A stretch of 64,000 nt of DNA from Anaerobiospirillum thomasii (lineage in GTDB: Bacteria > Pseudomonadota > Gammaproteobacteria > Enterobacterales > Succinivibrionaceae). Numbering within the stretch: the stretch's first letter is position 1; each line of letters starts with the position of its first letter. The position numbers and the translations under genes were made by a program. A model generated the notes under the pieces. The model made no database searches, was not told where the DNA came from, and saw nothing but the letters and a program-made list of their open reading frames with translations. Shown here piece by piece: positions 52,096 to 61,249 of this stretch. The stretch spans positions 698,001 through 762,000 of the forward strand of contig NZ_UAPU01000007.1 in assembly GCF_900445255.1 (NCBI RefSeq). The letters run 5' to 3'.

Positions 52096-54171
52096 ATGCG
52101 CCAGAATACATCATCACCAAGAGGCAATCTGCCTTTTCAGTGCTTTCATTCAAGCTCTGCTCCATTCAAGGATCCAAAAGAGACCATACTATTTGTGCGC
52201 GGAGCAAAACCGTCACGCCTGATCTGCCATCTTGTTGCCTTTCCGCAGCGTGAGCCTGTGGCTGTTAAAATGCACTATACAGGTTCAAGATCAGGTATAC
52301 ACCGTTTCAGTGCTCCCCTTCCTGTGGATACTGGCTTTAATCTGCAGCGCTACAGTTTTAAAATTTCACTTTTAAATCCTGCATCGCAGATCTGCGATGT
52401 TGTCTGGTACAGCTCACTTGGCATGTCCCGTGAGACACCGCTTTTGCAGCACTGCTTTGCCTTCAACCTCAATGAAACCTCACCTGCCTGGGCACGCAAT
52501 CTTATCTGCTATCAGATTCTGCCAGATCGCTTTGCCTCAACTAAAGAATACTTTATGGTTGATGCTGACCGCTATGGCGCCGATGCTCCTGTACACAGTG
52601 ATGTCTTTGAGTTTAAAAATATGGATGAACTGCACACAGGAGGCTGCCTTGACGGTGTAGGCTCCATGCTGCCATATCTTAAGGAAATGGGCTTTGACGG
52701 CATCTATCTGGCTCCCGTGTTCAAAGCCCCGTCCACTTATAAATTTGATACAGAAGATTATGATGTCATTGACAGCCACTTTGGCGGCAACGGTGCCCTT
52801 AAAAGATTAAGATTAAGCACCAAAGAGCAGGATATGCGTATTCTGCTGCATGGAACCTTTAATCACACAGGTGATATTCACCCATGGTTTGACCGTCAGG
52901 AGCGTACAGGCAAAGGAGCTTTACATCATGATGACTCGCCTTACCGTCAGTTCTATACCATAAATGATGAGAGCGATGAAAATATTGCCTACTACAAGCA
53001 GGATCCGACAAAGCCTGAGCTTGACTATCGCTCCAAGGCTGTACGTTATGCCATGTACGATGGCGACAATTCTGTAGTGCGCAAATGGCTGCGTATGCCT
53101 TATGGCATTGATGGCTGGGTTTTAGATGCAGCCTCACAGATAGGCGATGACGGTGTGGCCAAACACAATGTCCGACGCCTGACACAGCTGTGTATGGCAG
53201 CCCGTCAGACCAACAGTGACGCACTGCTTATAGGTCAGTTTGTAGGCGATGCCCGCTATGCCCTGAATATTGATGACAGCGTTGATGGTTCAATCAACTA
53301 TACAGGCTTTTTAAGCCCTGTAAGATCATTTTTTGGCGGCGTCAATCTTTTGGGCGAGCCTGTGCCTTATACAGGAGAGGATCTGCGCCGCGCCTGCGAA
53401 AACTATGCTGTAGGTATGGCTCAGCAGGTTAAACTGCATCTTTTCAATCAGCTTGATAATTATGATCTGCCACGTTTTTATGACATCATAGGTCATGATA
53501 AATATCTCTATGCTGCAGCCCTTGCCGTACTTTATACCTGGCGCGGTATTCCTTGCGTGTATCAGGGCAGTGAGCTTGGCGATGCCATAGCAAGTTATAA
53601 GCTCGGCCCTAAGGCACCACTGCCATATCTTGCCATGAAAAATCATACAGTAAGTGCCCACTGCAGCTCTGTGCAGAATACCCTGGCAGAGCTTGCCGCT
53701 ATGCGCCGCTCCAATCCTGCTCTGACCAACGGCAGTTTAATCTTCATCTGTGCAGGCGGTGCCTACTTTGGCTATATGCGTATTTATACTGACAGGTTTG
53801 CCATAGTACTGACTAATGCCTCAAGACAGAATGTTAAAATTGAACAGGGCTCAATTCTCTTCCCTCTGCTTGTATCAATGTATCTGCCAACAGACAGCAT
53901 CAATAATGATGAAGGTGAGGACAGCGGTGAGACCCTGCTTATTCCTCTGTCAGGCCGCAATGTAAGACGTACCGATCATGGTGAGGGTCTTGAGGCTCTG
54001 TATGAGCTGCTCTCAAGAGAAAAACTTACTGTCAGCTCCTATGGCTTTAATAAGAATACTCAGGAGTTTGCACAATCCTTTATCAAGGAGCTTACAGAGG
54101 GTAAAACCCTGACCCTGCCTGCAAGAACCACAGTTGTAGTCAACAACTCCTTTGATATCAACCCTCTTTAA
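52096..54171 (+). CDS. MalZ-like GH13 protein lacking most catalytic residues (probable pseudoenzyme)
   Basis: A 691-residue protein with the MalZ layout: an N-terminal beta domain, then a GH13 barrel (WARNLICYQILPDRFA, GFDGIYLAPVFKAPS). It aligns with E. coli maltodextrin glucosidase throughout, for example SVVRKWLRMPYGIDGW, QLDNYDLPRF and TWRGIPCVYQGSELGD. The catalytic motifs are altered: motif I Asp is His252 (LLHGTFNH), motif II Arg is Val342 (GWVLD), the acid/base Glu is Gln381 (IGQFVGDA), and motif IV His is Tyr456 (DNYD). The nucleophile Asp344 and Asp457 remain. The frame is intact and otherwise conserved, so a binding or regulatory role is more likely than hydrolysis. It has a good SD (AGAGG) and is probably in an operon with pepD. 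Confidence 0.85.
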   Translation: MRQNTSSPRGNLPFQCFHSSSAPFKDPKETILFVRGAKPSRLICHLVAFPQREPVAVKMHYTGSRSGIHRFSAPLPVDTGFNLQRYSFKISLLNPASQICDVVWYSSLGMSRETPLLQHCFAFNLNETSPAWARNLICYQILPDRFASTKEYFMVDADRYGADAPVHSDVFEFKNMDELHTGGCLDGVGSMLPYLKEMGFDGIYLAPVFKAPSTYKFDTEDYDVIDSHFGGNGALKRLRLSTKEQDMRILLHGTFNHTGDIHPWFDRQERTGKGALHHDDSPYRQFYTINDESDENIAYYKQDPTKPELDYRSKAVRYAMYDGDNSVVRKWLRMPYGIDGWVLDAASQIGDDGVAKHNVRRLTQLCMAARQTNSDALLIGQFVGDARYALNIDDSVDGSINYTGFLSPVRSFFGGVNLLGEPVPYTGEDLRRACENYAVGMAQQVKLHLFNQLDNYDLPRFYDIIGHDKYLYAAALAVLYTWRGIPCVYQGSELGDAIASYKLGPKAPLPYLAMKNHTVSAHCSSVQNTLAELAAMRRSNPALTNGSLIFICAGGAYFGYMRIYTDRFAIVLTNASRQNVKIEQGSILFPLLVSMYLPTDSINNDEGEDSGETLLIPLSGRNVRRTDHGEGLEALYELLSREKLTVSSYGFNKNTQEFAQSFIKELTEGKTLTLPARTTVVVNNSFDINPL

Positions 54172-54180
54172 TAATAAATG

Positions 54181-54207
54181 CGGCAGAGTCTACACTCTGC
54201 CGTTTTT
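54181..54207 (+). terminator. Terminator of the pepD/GH13 unit
   Basis: CGGCAGAGT, loop CTAC, ACTCTGCCG, then five T. It lies between convergent genes. Confidence 0.93.
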
Positions 54208-54214
54208 ATATCTG

Positions 54215-56380
54215 TCAGTATCTTTTACAAAATGAGATTTTACCCTGCTCAAGCCTTTTTATCACATCTTTAGTAAAGATATTATATTCTTTAAAGTTAT
54301 AGATTGGATGTGAGTGCTCATGCTCAAAGCCTATGGTGTTATCTATAAGGGCAAGATGCTCATGCTGTATATAATCTGGCAGATAGGTTAAAAGCGTCTT
54401 GGCATCCTCTAGAAGATAACTTAGATATAAAAAGACCTTTTTAGCCTGCAAAAGGGCTAAAGATTCATCTTCTATAGTGTAGAGCAGATACTGCGCCTGT
54501 ACAAAAAAGATCTGTATCGAGCCTTCAATCATGGCTGCATAAAAACACTCCTTGGTATTTAACATCTGATACAGATAGTAGGATATATCCTGCATGCATC
54601 TTATAACCTCATTTATGCTGCACTTATCAGTCATAAGCAAAGATGTGATGCTGTCTGTAATCTGCGCAAAGCGCGCATTATCAACAAGCGCCTTTATTTC
54701 ATCATGTGTAATGTTATAGACAAAGGTGTGCTCAAGCAGTGCCTTTTTAATCAAAGCCTTATCCATAGCGCTTTGCAGCTTAAGATCTGCACTGTGCAGA
54801 GGCTGTGTGCCATCTATCTTAAGACCATCTGAGCAGTTGTAGACACAAAAATCCCTCTGCTGCTTTTTAATATAATGCTCCATAAGTATTCTCATATTGC
54901 ACGCGCTTTGTACAAAAAGAGCATTGCTTTTTACTTGTGAGCCAAAATTACCCTCAAGTTTAAGATCAAGATCGGCTGTGGCATCGGCCGCACTTCCATC
55001 CTTTTTCTTTAAATTAAGAGCATAAAGACCTGAGCTTTTAGCGTGCGTATTCTCATAGGCGCAGCTGCCGACACCATTGTCAACACCAAAAAGATATATA
55101 TCCTTAAAGCCAAGGGCCAAGGTAGCACTTAAGGCACAGTTGGCCACCAGAGGATTGATAAGATGCAGTCTCTCCCAGGCATAGATAAGATCATCATATT
55201 TTCTGTCCTGCAGTAAAAGATAGTAGATGGACTCATCATTTTTAAGACAGATAATATGTTCTTTAAACAGTGCCGTAATAGCTGGATGTACCACCTCAGA
55301 TGATATGAGACTAACCTTTTGTAAAAAATCTGTGTCAAACATGCCAAGTGGCACTGAAAGCTCATAGGTGCGCTCAGTGGTTACAAAAAAGTCAGGTACA
55401 ATACCACGTCTGTATAAAATCTCAATGGCTGAACCACAGGCAAAAATTATAACTCTATCCTGATTTTTTGCTATAAAATCAAGATCTTTATCCAGTGAAG
55501 GGCCAGAGCCTATAATAAATACAGGATAGTCTATGCTCTGCCCTGTCTCCACTCTTTTTAAAAGCCTGCATGGCCTGCTTAAAACATGGGCTGCATGTGA
55601 GATACCAAAGAGTCTGTCATCAAGATAGCCAAGGGACAGCTGCACTCTTAGAATATTATCCTGAATATAATCTCTCAAAAGGCTGTTGTGCTGCCCTGTA
55701 CCATGGGTATAGTCACAATAGCCGCGCACTAAAAAGCGTCCGTATTTATTGCTAAATTCATGTATATCAGATAGCAGATCTTTTTTATCCGTGCCTATAC
55801 TAAGATTAAAGCCCATACCCTGCTCATTGATAAACTCAAGTACTGTTGCCCAGTTGATGGTATACAATGAGCTGTAGAAAAGATCCTCACTTTGCTCAGC
55901 AATAATTAAATTGGCAATCTCAACTTTAGATAAAAGCTCAGGTATATGATAGCCAAGACCTATACCATACATGACACAAAAGGCAAGTTTACCCTTATGT
56001 TCTGGTATTATTCCGCGATGATTCTGCAGATATGGGGTGCTGTCAAATAGCTCTGTATCATATTTATAATGAAACAGACCGTATTTGTCATGCTCGCGTG
56101 CATAATTATAATAATTAACCTCACGTCTTAAAAAACTCTGCACCTCACTTTGGCAAAAGCTCATAACCTCATGAGGATAAAGTGTACTGCCATCTGTAAG
56201 TTTAAGATTGACCTCTCCTGTCAGATCTGATTGTACAAAGCTTACACTCCCTTTTGGTCTATAGTCTTTAAACTTATTATAAATATCTGGCAAAAAACGC
56301 TCAAAAGCGCGCATGTTGGTGTTAAAAAACGCTACAAGCTGCTCTTTTACACTATCAGTAAGTGGGCTCATATGCTCCAT
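54215..56380 (-). CDS. Maf-type motility accessory factor (flagellin nonulosonate transferase, DUF115)
   Basis: A 721-residue protein of the Maf family, which transfers pseudaminic or legionaminic acid to flagellin Ser/Thr before export. The core 6-hydroxymethylpterin pyrophosphokinase MptE-like (DUF115) domain is at about 260-450: VFIIGSGPSLDKDLDFIAKN, FACGSAIEILYRRGIVPDFFVTTER, then DIYLFGVDNGVGS. An N-terminal Maf domain of about 250 residues and a helical C-terminus complete the usual layout. It overlaps the Gfo/Idh gene stop by one base and ends the glycosylation operon. The other genes of the operon supply the sugar. Confidence 0.88.
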   Translation of the reverse strand: MEHMSPLTDSVKEQLVAFFNTNMRAFERFLPDIYNKFKDYRPKGSVSFVQSDLTGEVNLKLTDGSTLYPHEVMSFCQSEVQSFLRREVNYYNYAREHDKYGLFHYKYDTELFDSTPYLQNHRGIIPEHKGKLAFCVMYGIGLGYHIPELLSKVEIANLIIAEQSEDLFYSSLYTINWATVLEFINEQGMGFNLSIGTDKKDLLSDIHEFSNKYGRFLVRGYCDYTHGTGQHNSLLRDYIQDNILRVQLSLGYLDDRLFGISHAAHVLSRPCRLLKRVETGQSIDYPVFIIGSGPSLDKDLDFIAKNQDRVIIFACGSAIEILYRRGIVPDFFVTTERTYELSVPLGMFDTDFLQKVSLISSEVVHPAITALFKEHIICLKNDESIYYLLLQDRKYDDLIYAWERLHLINPLVANCALSATLALGFKDIYLFGVDNGVGSCAYENTHAKSSGLYALNLKKKDGSAADATADLDLKLEGNFGSQVKSNALFVQSACNMRILMEHYIKKQQRDFCVYNCSDGLKIDGTQPLHSADLKLQSAMDKALIKKALLEHTFVYNITHDEIKALVDNARFAQITDSITSLLMTDKCSINEVIRCMQDISYYLYQMLNTKECFYAAMIEGSIQIFFVQAQYLLYTIEDESLALLQAKKVFLYLSYLLEDAKTLLTYLPDYIQHEHLALIDNTIGFEHEHSHPIYNFKEYNIFTKDVIKRLEQGKISFCKRY

Positions 56381-57285
56381 CAGACACCACCCATGCAGTT
56401 TTTTTCGATCATTTGAATATATTTCATAATTTCAAGGCCCTGAGCATAGCTACATGCCACATCAGTACTGCGTGTTATTATGGCCTCATCCTGCAATGTA
56501 TAGGTATCGCACGGTCTTAAAGGCTCAACCATATTGTCAACTGACAAAGTATTGTTGATAAAATCCGCCTCAATAGATAGCCTGTCACACTGCAGACTTA
56601 TATAACGCTTTTTAATATTGTCCGTATAATCAAGATGCACACTGACCATAGCACATTTTTCATGCACACTTAGCACATCGACACTATCCTCGCTGTCAAT
56701 CTGCAGATCGCTAAAACGGCCAATATTTGAAACACAGGTTTTAACATTGCCAAAAAGATAGTATGCCAGATCAAGCTCATGGGACAGATCGCGCAGCACA
56801 CCGCCACCCATGGATTTTTTGGATGAATAGATATATCTGTAGTCACGCTCACGCCAGGTGGGCAGATACTGACCTACATGCAGCTGAGCTGAATAGACCT
56901 TGGTGTGGGCAATAAGCTTTTTTATTCTCTGCACCAAGGGGTGAAAACGCAGATTGTAACCTACAAAAATATTATCAGTACTCTCAAGAGCTGGCTGACT
57001 GCAACTGGCAAAAAGAGGCTTTTCTACAAGAACAGGACCTCTGTAGTGCATGCTCTCAAGCTCTTTTAAACTCTTTTCATGCTTTATAGTCTCATTGGCA
57101 ATAATGACAAGACTATAGCCTTTTTTATCTAAAAAAGCCTCGGTTAAAGATCTGAACATATAAGGCTCAAGATCCTTTAAGTCTGTACGCATAGATACAA
57201 AAAATACGCTAAAAGACAGGCTCTCAAGTACCTTTTTATGCCTAAGCCCTATAGAGCCACAGCCTATAATCAATGCCCTTTGCAT
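56380..57285 (-). CDS. Gfo/Idh/MocA-family oxidoreductase
   Basis: A 301-residue NAD(P)-dependent sugar oxidoreductase: ALIIGCGSIGLRHKKVLESL (Rossmann loop), GPVLVEKPLF (catalytic Lys in the EKP motif), then GGVLRDLSHELDLAYYLFG (conserved Asp and His). It lies between legG (2-base gap) and maf (1-base overlap) in a nonulosonate operon, so it probably oxidises or reduces a sugar intermediate or final product, perhaps to make a legionaminic acid variant. The exact substrate is unknown. Confidence 0.85.
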   Translation of the reverse strand: MQRALIIGCGSIGLRHKKVLESLSFSVFFVSMRTDLKDLEPYMFRSLTEAFLDKKGYSLVIIANETIKHEKSLKELESMHYRGPVLVEKPLFASCSQPALESTDNIFVGYNLRFHPLVQRIKKLIAHTKVYSAQLHVGQYLPTWRERDYRYIYSSKKSMGGGVLRDLSHELDLAYYLFGNVKTCVSNIGRFSDLQIDSEDSVDVLSVHEKCAMVSVHLDYTDNIKKRYISLQCDRLSIEADFINNTLSVDNMVEPLRPCDTYTLQDEAIITRSTDVACSYAQGLEIMKYIQMIEKNCMGGV

Positions 57286-57287
57286 AC

Positions 57288-58421
57288 TTACTCCTTAAGA
57301 TCGTAAAAAGCCTTCTGCATGATATTGTCAGTGTTCAATGAGGCAATAATACTGCACATAGCAGCCACTGTATCCTCTTTATAATATGGATTGTCAGGCA
57401 GCGTATCATCCCTTAAAAGAGTGCTATCTATTGCATTTTTTATCTGCTCTTTGCTGCACTTGCAGGATATAACACAGTCTGCTCTGACTCTGCCTGCCTG
57501 TCTTTGACCTATATCTATAATATGGGCATTTAAAGACGGCGCCTCAATAAGAGCACTTGATGAATTTCCAATAATGGCACATGCATAGCGCATGGCATTT
57601 ATATAGCGCAAAATACCCAGTGAATAGAAAAAATTACAGTTGTCAGCTTCTGCACATTTTTTCTGTATAGCCGCATTTATAATATCGCCTCCTGTATCGG
57701 CATTGGCGGCTGTAAAAATCATCCTGTAATCTTTAAAATTATCCAGAGCCTCAAGTAGCTGCATAACCATATAGTCTGCATTATCACTCATAGTCTCCGG
57801 ATGCAGCGTAATTAAAAAAAACTTATCATCAGGAGCAAGTCCAAGCTCCTGATACAGACGCTCTTTGCTCCAAATCTGCATATTATGCACATTGTACAGA
57901 CCTATAGCCCCTGTATTGAACACACATGATGGATGCTCGCCCATCTGTATGACACGCTGTCTGTAGCGCTCACAGGAGACAAAATGATAGGCTGAGAGTT
58001 TGGTTATACAGTTTCTAAAATAATTATCCTGCGCCCCTAATGTCTCCTCGCCCCCATGCAGATGCAGTATGGGAATAAATTTTAAATTGGCGGCAATGGC
58101 TGCTGCAAAAGCCTCATATCTGTCACCTAAAACTATAAATAAAGTGCATTTGAGCGTTGAGAGAATATCGCCGTACACTCTTGTGGCATGCGAGATAATA
58201 TGGGTCAGATCCTTATCATTATCAAGTGCAATATCGGCACTGATGACATCAGTGTGCACACTCTCCTTTACCGTATTTATGGTATAGCCCTGCTCTTTTT
58301 GCAGATGCCCGCCACTTGCAAGTACTGTTACATTATGCTCACTCTCAAGCCTTGTAATCAAAGGCAAAAGCAGTGAAAAATCAGCACGGCTGCCTGTAAA
58401 TACCACAATATCATGACGCAT
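57288..58421 (-). CDS. legG: NeuC/LegG-type hydrolysing NDP-sugar 2-epimerase
   Basis: A 377-residue enzyme expected to convert the NDP-diacetamido-trideoxyglucose to the 2-epimeric free mannose-type sugar, releasing NDP. It has IVVFTGSRADFSLLLPLI, VLGDRYEAFAAAIAANL, HLHGGEETLGAQDN, and NTGAIGLYNV, as in NeuC. It lies 2 bases after legI. The LegG rather than sialic NeuC assignment comes from the neighbouring legB and legC. Confidence 0.9.
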   Translation of the reverse strand: MRHDIVVFTGSRADFSLLLPLITRLESEHNVTVLASGGHLQKEQGYTINTVKESVHTDVISADIALDNDKDLTHIISHATRVYGDILSTLKCTLFIVLGDRYEAFAAAIAANLKFIPILHLHGGEETLGAQDNYFRNCITKLSAYHFVSCERYRQRVIQMGEHPSCVFNTGAIGLYNVHNMQIWSKERLYQELGLAPDDKFFLITLHPETMSDNADYMVMQLLEALDNFKDYRMIFTAANADTGGDIINAAIQKKCAEADNCNFFYSLGILRYINAMRYACAIIGNSSSALIEAPSLNAHIIDIGQRQAGRVRADCVISCKCSKEQIKNAIDSTLLRDDTLPDNPYYKEDTVAAMCSIIASLNTDNIMQKAFYDLKE

Positions 58422-58423
58422 AT

Positions 58424-59425
58424 TTAAATCTCTATAAGATCATCTTTACTAAAATCACGTATAGCCGCACTAAATAGCACTTTATCTATATCCATAGGCG
58501 ATATACCGCTGCCAGGTCTTTTGGCGCATATATTATTCATGCTCAAAAGCTCACCTTTTTTTATATCACGTGAGGCTACAAGGGATTTTCTTGCAACCTT
58601 GATATTCTCAATCTCACTTTGTTGTATATGTTTTTTACCATCACCAAAAGCCATCTGAATATGTCTTATACCCAGGACCATGGCTTTGAGCTCATCAGGC
58701 TGCAGCGAGGAAATCTGATCAGGACCCTCCATATTTCTATCAAGGGTAAAGTGCTTTTCTATAATTCTGGCGCCCATGGCCACAGCCATAAAAGCTATCT
58801 CAAGGCCCCTGGTATGATCTGAATAGCCCACAGTTACATCATATCTGTCCTTTAATGTTTGCATGGCCTGCATATTCACACTCTCATAGGGACATGGATA
58901 TTCTGTAGTACAGTGCAAAAGTGAGACCTTACATCCCTCAAGTACACTCATGGCTTTGTCTATATCGTAAAGATCTGACATACCTGTTGATAAAATAACC
59001 TCTTTTTTAAAAGAGGCAATTTTATCTAAAAGAATTTTATTATTAATATCCCCTGAGCCTACTTTAAAAATCTCAAGCCCTATATCATTTAAAAACAAGG
59101 CGCTCTCCAGATCAAAGGGCGTTGACATAAAGCCAATGCCAACCTTTTCACAATGCTCCTTGAGCCTTATAAAATCATCAAAGGAAAGCTCAAGCTTTTC
59201 AAGCATGGACAGCTGTGTGCCATCACTTTTGGTATTGGCAACCTGATAGCGGGCTTTTTTGGCATGACATGACACAAGACTTGATGCTTTAAAAGTCTGA
59301 AATTTAATATAATCAGCTCCGGCCTCATATGCCTTATCAATCATCTTTAGAGCCAGATCAACACTGCCATTATGATTGACTCCGGCCTCGGCAATAATCA
59401 TTACTGAATTATCAGACATGCTCAA
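58424..59425 (-). CDS. legI: NeuB/LegI-type nonulosonic acid synthase
   Basis: A 333-residue enzyme that condenses the six-carbon sugar with phosphoenolpyruvate to form the nonulosonate. The TIM-barrel part has IIAEAGVNHNGSVDLALKMIDKA, DYIKFQTFKASSLVS, GFMSTPFD, LLHCTTEYPCPYESVNM, and VGYSDHT. The C-terminal antifreeze-like SAF domain (KSLVASRDIKKGELLSMNNICAKRPGSGISPMD) closes the protein. It lies 2 bases after the acetyltransferase gene. Confidence 0.93.
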   Translation of the reverse strand: MSMSDNSVMIIAEAGVNHNGSVDLALKMIDKAYEAGADYIKFQTFKASSLVSCHAKKARYQVANTKSDGTQLSMLEKLELSFDDFIRLKEHCEKVGIGFMSTPFDLESALFLNDIGLEIFKVGSGDINNKILLDKIASFKKEVILSTGMSDLYDIDKAMSVLEGCKVSLLHCTTEYPCPYESVNMQAMQTLKDRYDVTVGYSDHTRGLEIAFMAVAMGARIIEKHFTLDRNMEGPDQISSLQPDELKAMVLGIRHIQMAFGDGKKHIQQSEIENIKVARKSLVASRDIKKGELLSMNNICAKRPGSGISPMDIDKVLFSAAIRDFSKDDLIEI

Positions 59426-59427
59426 TC

Positions 59428-60090
59428 CTATTTTTTATACTCTCTTGCAGGTACTCCATAGACCTTATTATCATCTGCAACATTATGTATGACAGATGAG
59501 TTCATTCCTACAAAGGCTCTGTCCCCCACCTGTCTTTTAATATTGATGACAGCGCTTGCTCCTATAAAGCTCTCATTGCCAACCATGGCCCCTCCAAGTA
59601 CACTTACACGCGGGGCAAGAGAGCAATAAGCGCCAATCTTTACATCATGGGCTATAAAAGAATATACATTAAATGAGCTAAAAGCGCCTATGGATATATT
59701 TGACTCAATCATGCACATAGGTCCTACTATCACGCCATTTCCCAGGGTAGTGTTGGGGCCCACTATGGCACTGTCGTGCACAAAGGTAAGATAGGCGCTC
59801 TCTGGCAGTGCCAAAGCCTGTACATACTCTTTTTTACCCTCAGGCATGCCAATGGCCAAAAGCAGTCTGTCCCCATCTTTATATTTATACTCATCAAGAG
59901 TATAAAGCTGTGTGCACACAGGATCTGTATTTAAACCAAGCCTGTCTATGATCCTGCTCTGTGTGGCATAATCATCAATAAAGCCAGCAAATTCATAGCC
60001 TTGTCTGTGTGATGCACTTGATACAAACCAGTTGTAAACCTCTATGGCAAAGCCACCTGCGCCTACTATAAACACACGTTTTTTTTGCAT
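59428..60090 (-). CDS. legH: NeuD/PglD/LegH-type sugar N-acetyltransferase
   Basis: A 220-residue left-handed beta-helix acyltransferase. Residues 1-100 form a Rossmann-like sugar-nucleotide domain (VFIVGAGGFAIEVYNWF). Hexapeptide repeats follow (VGPNTTLGNGVIVGPMCMIESNISIGAFSSFN) with the catalytic His in FVHDSAIVG or SFIAHDVKIG. It should acetylate the 4-amino group made by LegC. It overlaps the end of legC by one base, which indicates translational coupling. Confidence 0.88.
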   Translation of the reverse strand: MQKKRVFIVGAGGFAIEVYNWFVSSASHRQGYEFAGFIDDYATQSRIIDRLGLNTDPVCTQLYTLDEYKYKDGDRLLLAIGMPEGKKEYVQALALPESAYLTFVHDSAIVGPNTTLGNGVIVGPMCMIESNISIGAFSSFNVYSFIAHDVKIGAYCSLAPRVSVLGGAMVGNESFIGASAVINIKRQVGDRAFVGMNSSVIHNVADDNKVYGVPAREYKK

Positions 60091-61241
60091 TACAGACGCA
60101 CTCCGCTTGGAATATTTACAAGGCGGCTGCAGATATCCTTAGTATTTTTAAGATCATCTCTGATGCAGTCTTTATACATTGGCAGTGTATGCATGCCCTC
60201 CCAGCACGGACGGGTCATAACTCCATTGTCATTGCTGTACTCTAAAAACTCATCGCGCTCTTTTTCACCCTCAAGCAGCACGGCGCACAGCCAGAAATTG
60301 GCCCGGCATGGCTCTGTCTCATTGACAAAGAGACACTCATCAGTACAAAAGTGCTCTTTATAGGCCATGGCAGTCTGTCTTTTATTTACAAGAAACTCAT
60401 ACAGTTTTTCAAGCTGCGCACAGCCCAGGGCCGCATTGATATTAGGCAGACGAAAGTTCCATGCCACCTCATCATGATAGAAGCGGTATTTATGGGCAAC
60501 CTTGGCTGTAGTGGTCAGTTTTTTAGCCTCTTTTGCCAAAGTATCATCATGGGTGATAATAGCCCCGCCGCCACCAGTTGTAACAATTTTATTGCCGTTA
60601 AAGGACAGAGCACTTAAAAGACCAAAGGTGCCTAAAGCTTTGCCCTTATAGGCAGAGCCTAAAGCCTCGGCCGCATCCTCCACCACAGGGATATTGTAGT
60701 CTTTACAGATATTTACGATATTTTCAATATCGCAGGCAAAACCAAATGTGTGCATAGGCACACAGGCTCCAACCCTTGCGTCATTGCACTTTAAATAACA
60801 CACATTATTTTTCAGATAGCACTTTTGCTCTAAAAAATCTCTAAGGGCATATGGCGACAGACCAAAGCCCTGTGTACTTACATCAAGAAAGACAGGTGAG
60901 GCCCCAATATGGGCAATGGCATTGGCAGTTGCCACAAAGGTCAATGACTGAGTTAAAACCACATCATGCTCTTTAACCCCAGCAAGACGCAGTGCAATTT
61001 CAAGGGCAGAGGTGCCATTGACACAGGCAATGGCATGAGGCACATTTAAAATTTTCTCAAGCTTTCTTTCAAATTCATTTACATACTCACCCACACTTGA
61101 GACAAAGGTTGAATCAATAGTATCTGCTACATATTTTTTCTCATTGCCTGCAAATACAGGAGCATGCAAAGGCACCATTGTATCTGCCCCTGCCTTGTAG
61201 AGATCACGTATAAAATCAACATGTGAAGCAAATTTATGCAT
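60090..61241 (-). CDS. legC: LegC-type PLP aminotransferase
   Basis: A 383-residue DegT/DnrJ/EryC1 sugar aminotransferase expected to install the 4-amino group. It has VPLHAPVFAGNEKKYVADTIDSTFVSSVG, VNGTSALEIAL, VVEDAAEALGSAYKGK, and the PLP lysine in LSALSFNGNKIVTTGGGGAI. This sequence family matches LegC more than PseC. It lies 8 bases after legB. Confidence 0.93.
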   Translation of the reverse strand: MHKFASHVDFIRDLYKAGADTMVPLHAPVFAGNEKKYVADTIDSTFVSSVGEYVNEFERKLEKILNVPHAIACVNGTSALEIALRLAGVKEHDVVLTQSLTFVATANAIAHIGASPVFLDVSTQGFGLSPYALRDFLEQKCYLKNNVCYLKCNDARVGACVPMHTFGFACDIENIVNICKDYNIPVVEDAAEALGSAYKGKALGTFGLLSALSFNGNKIVTTGGGGAIITHDDTLAKEAKKLTTTAKVAHKYRFYHDEVAWNFRLPNINAALGCAQLEKLYEFLVNKRQTAMAYKEHFCTDECLFVNETEPCRANFWLCAVLLEGEKERDEFLEYSNDNGVMTRPCWEGMHTLPMYKDCIRDDLKNTKDICSRLVNIPSGVRL

Positions 61242-61249
61242 AAGAGTAC

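Noticed and set aside
52859-53224. Antisense frame inside the GH13 gene
   Set aside because: His/Cys/Arg-rich shadow sequence opposite a well-supported gene.
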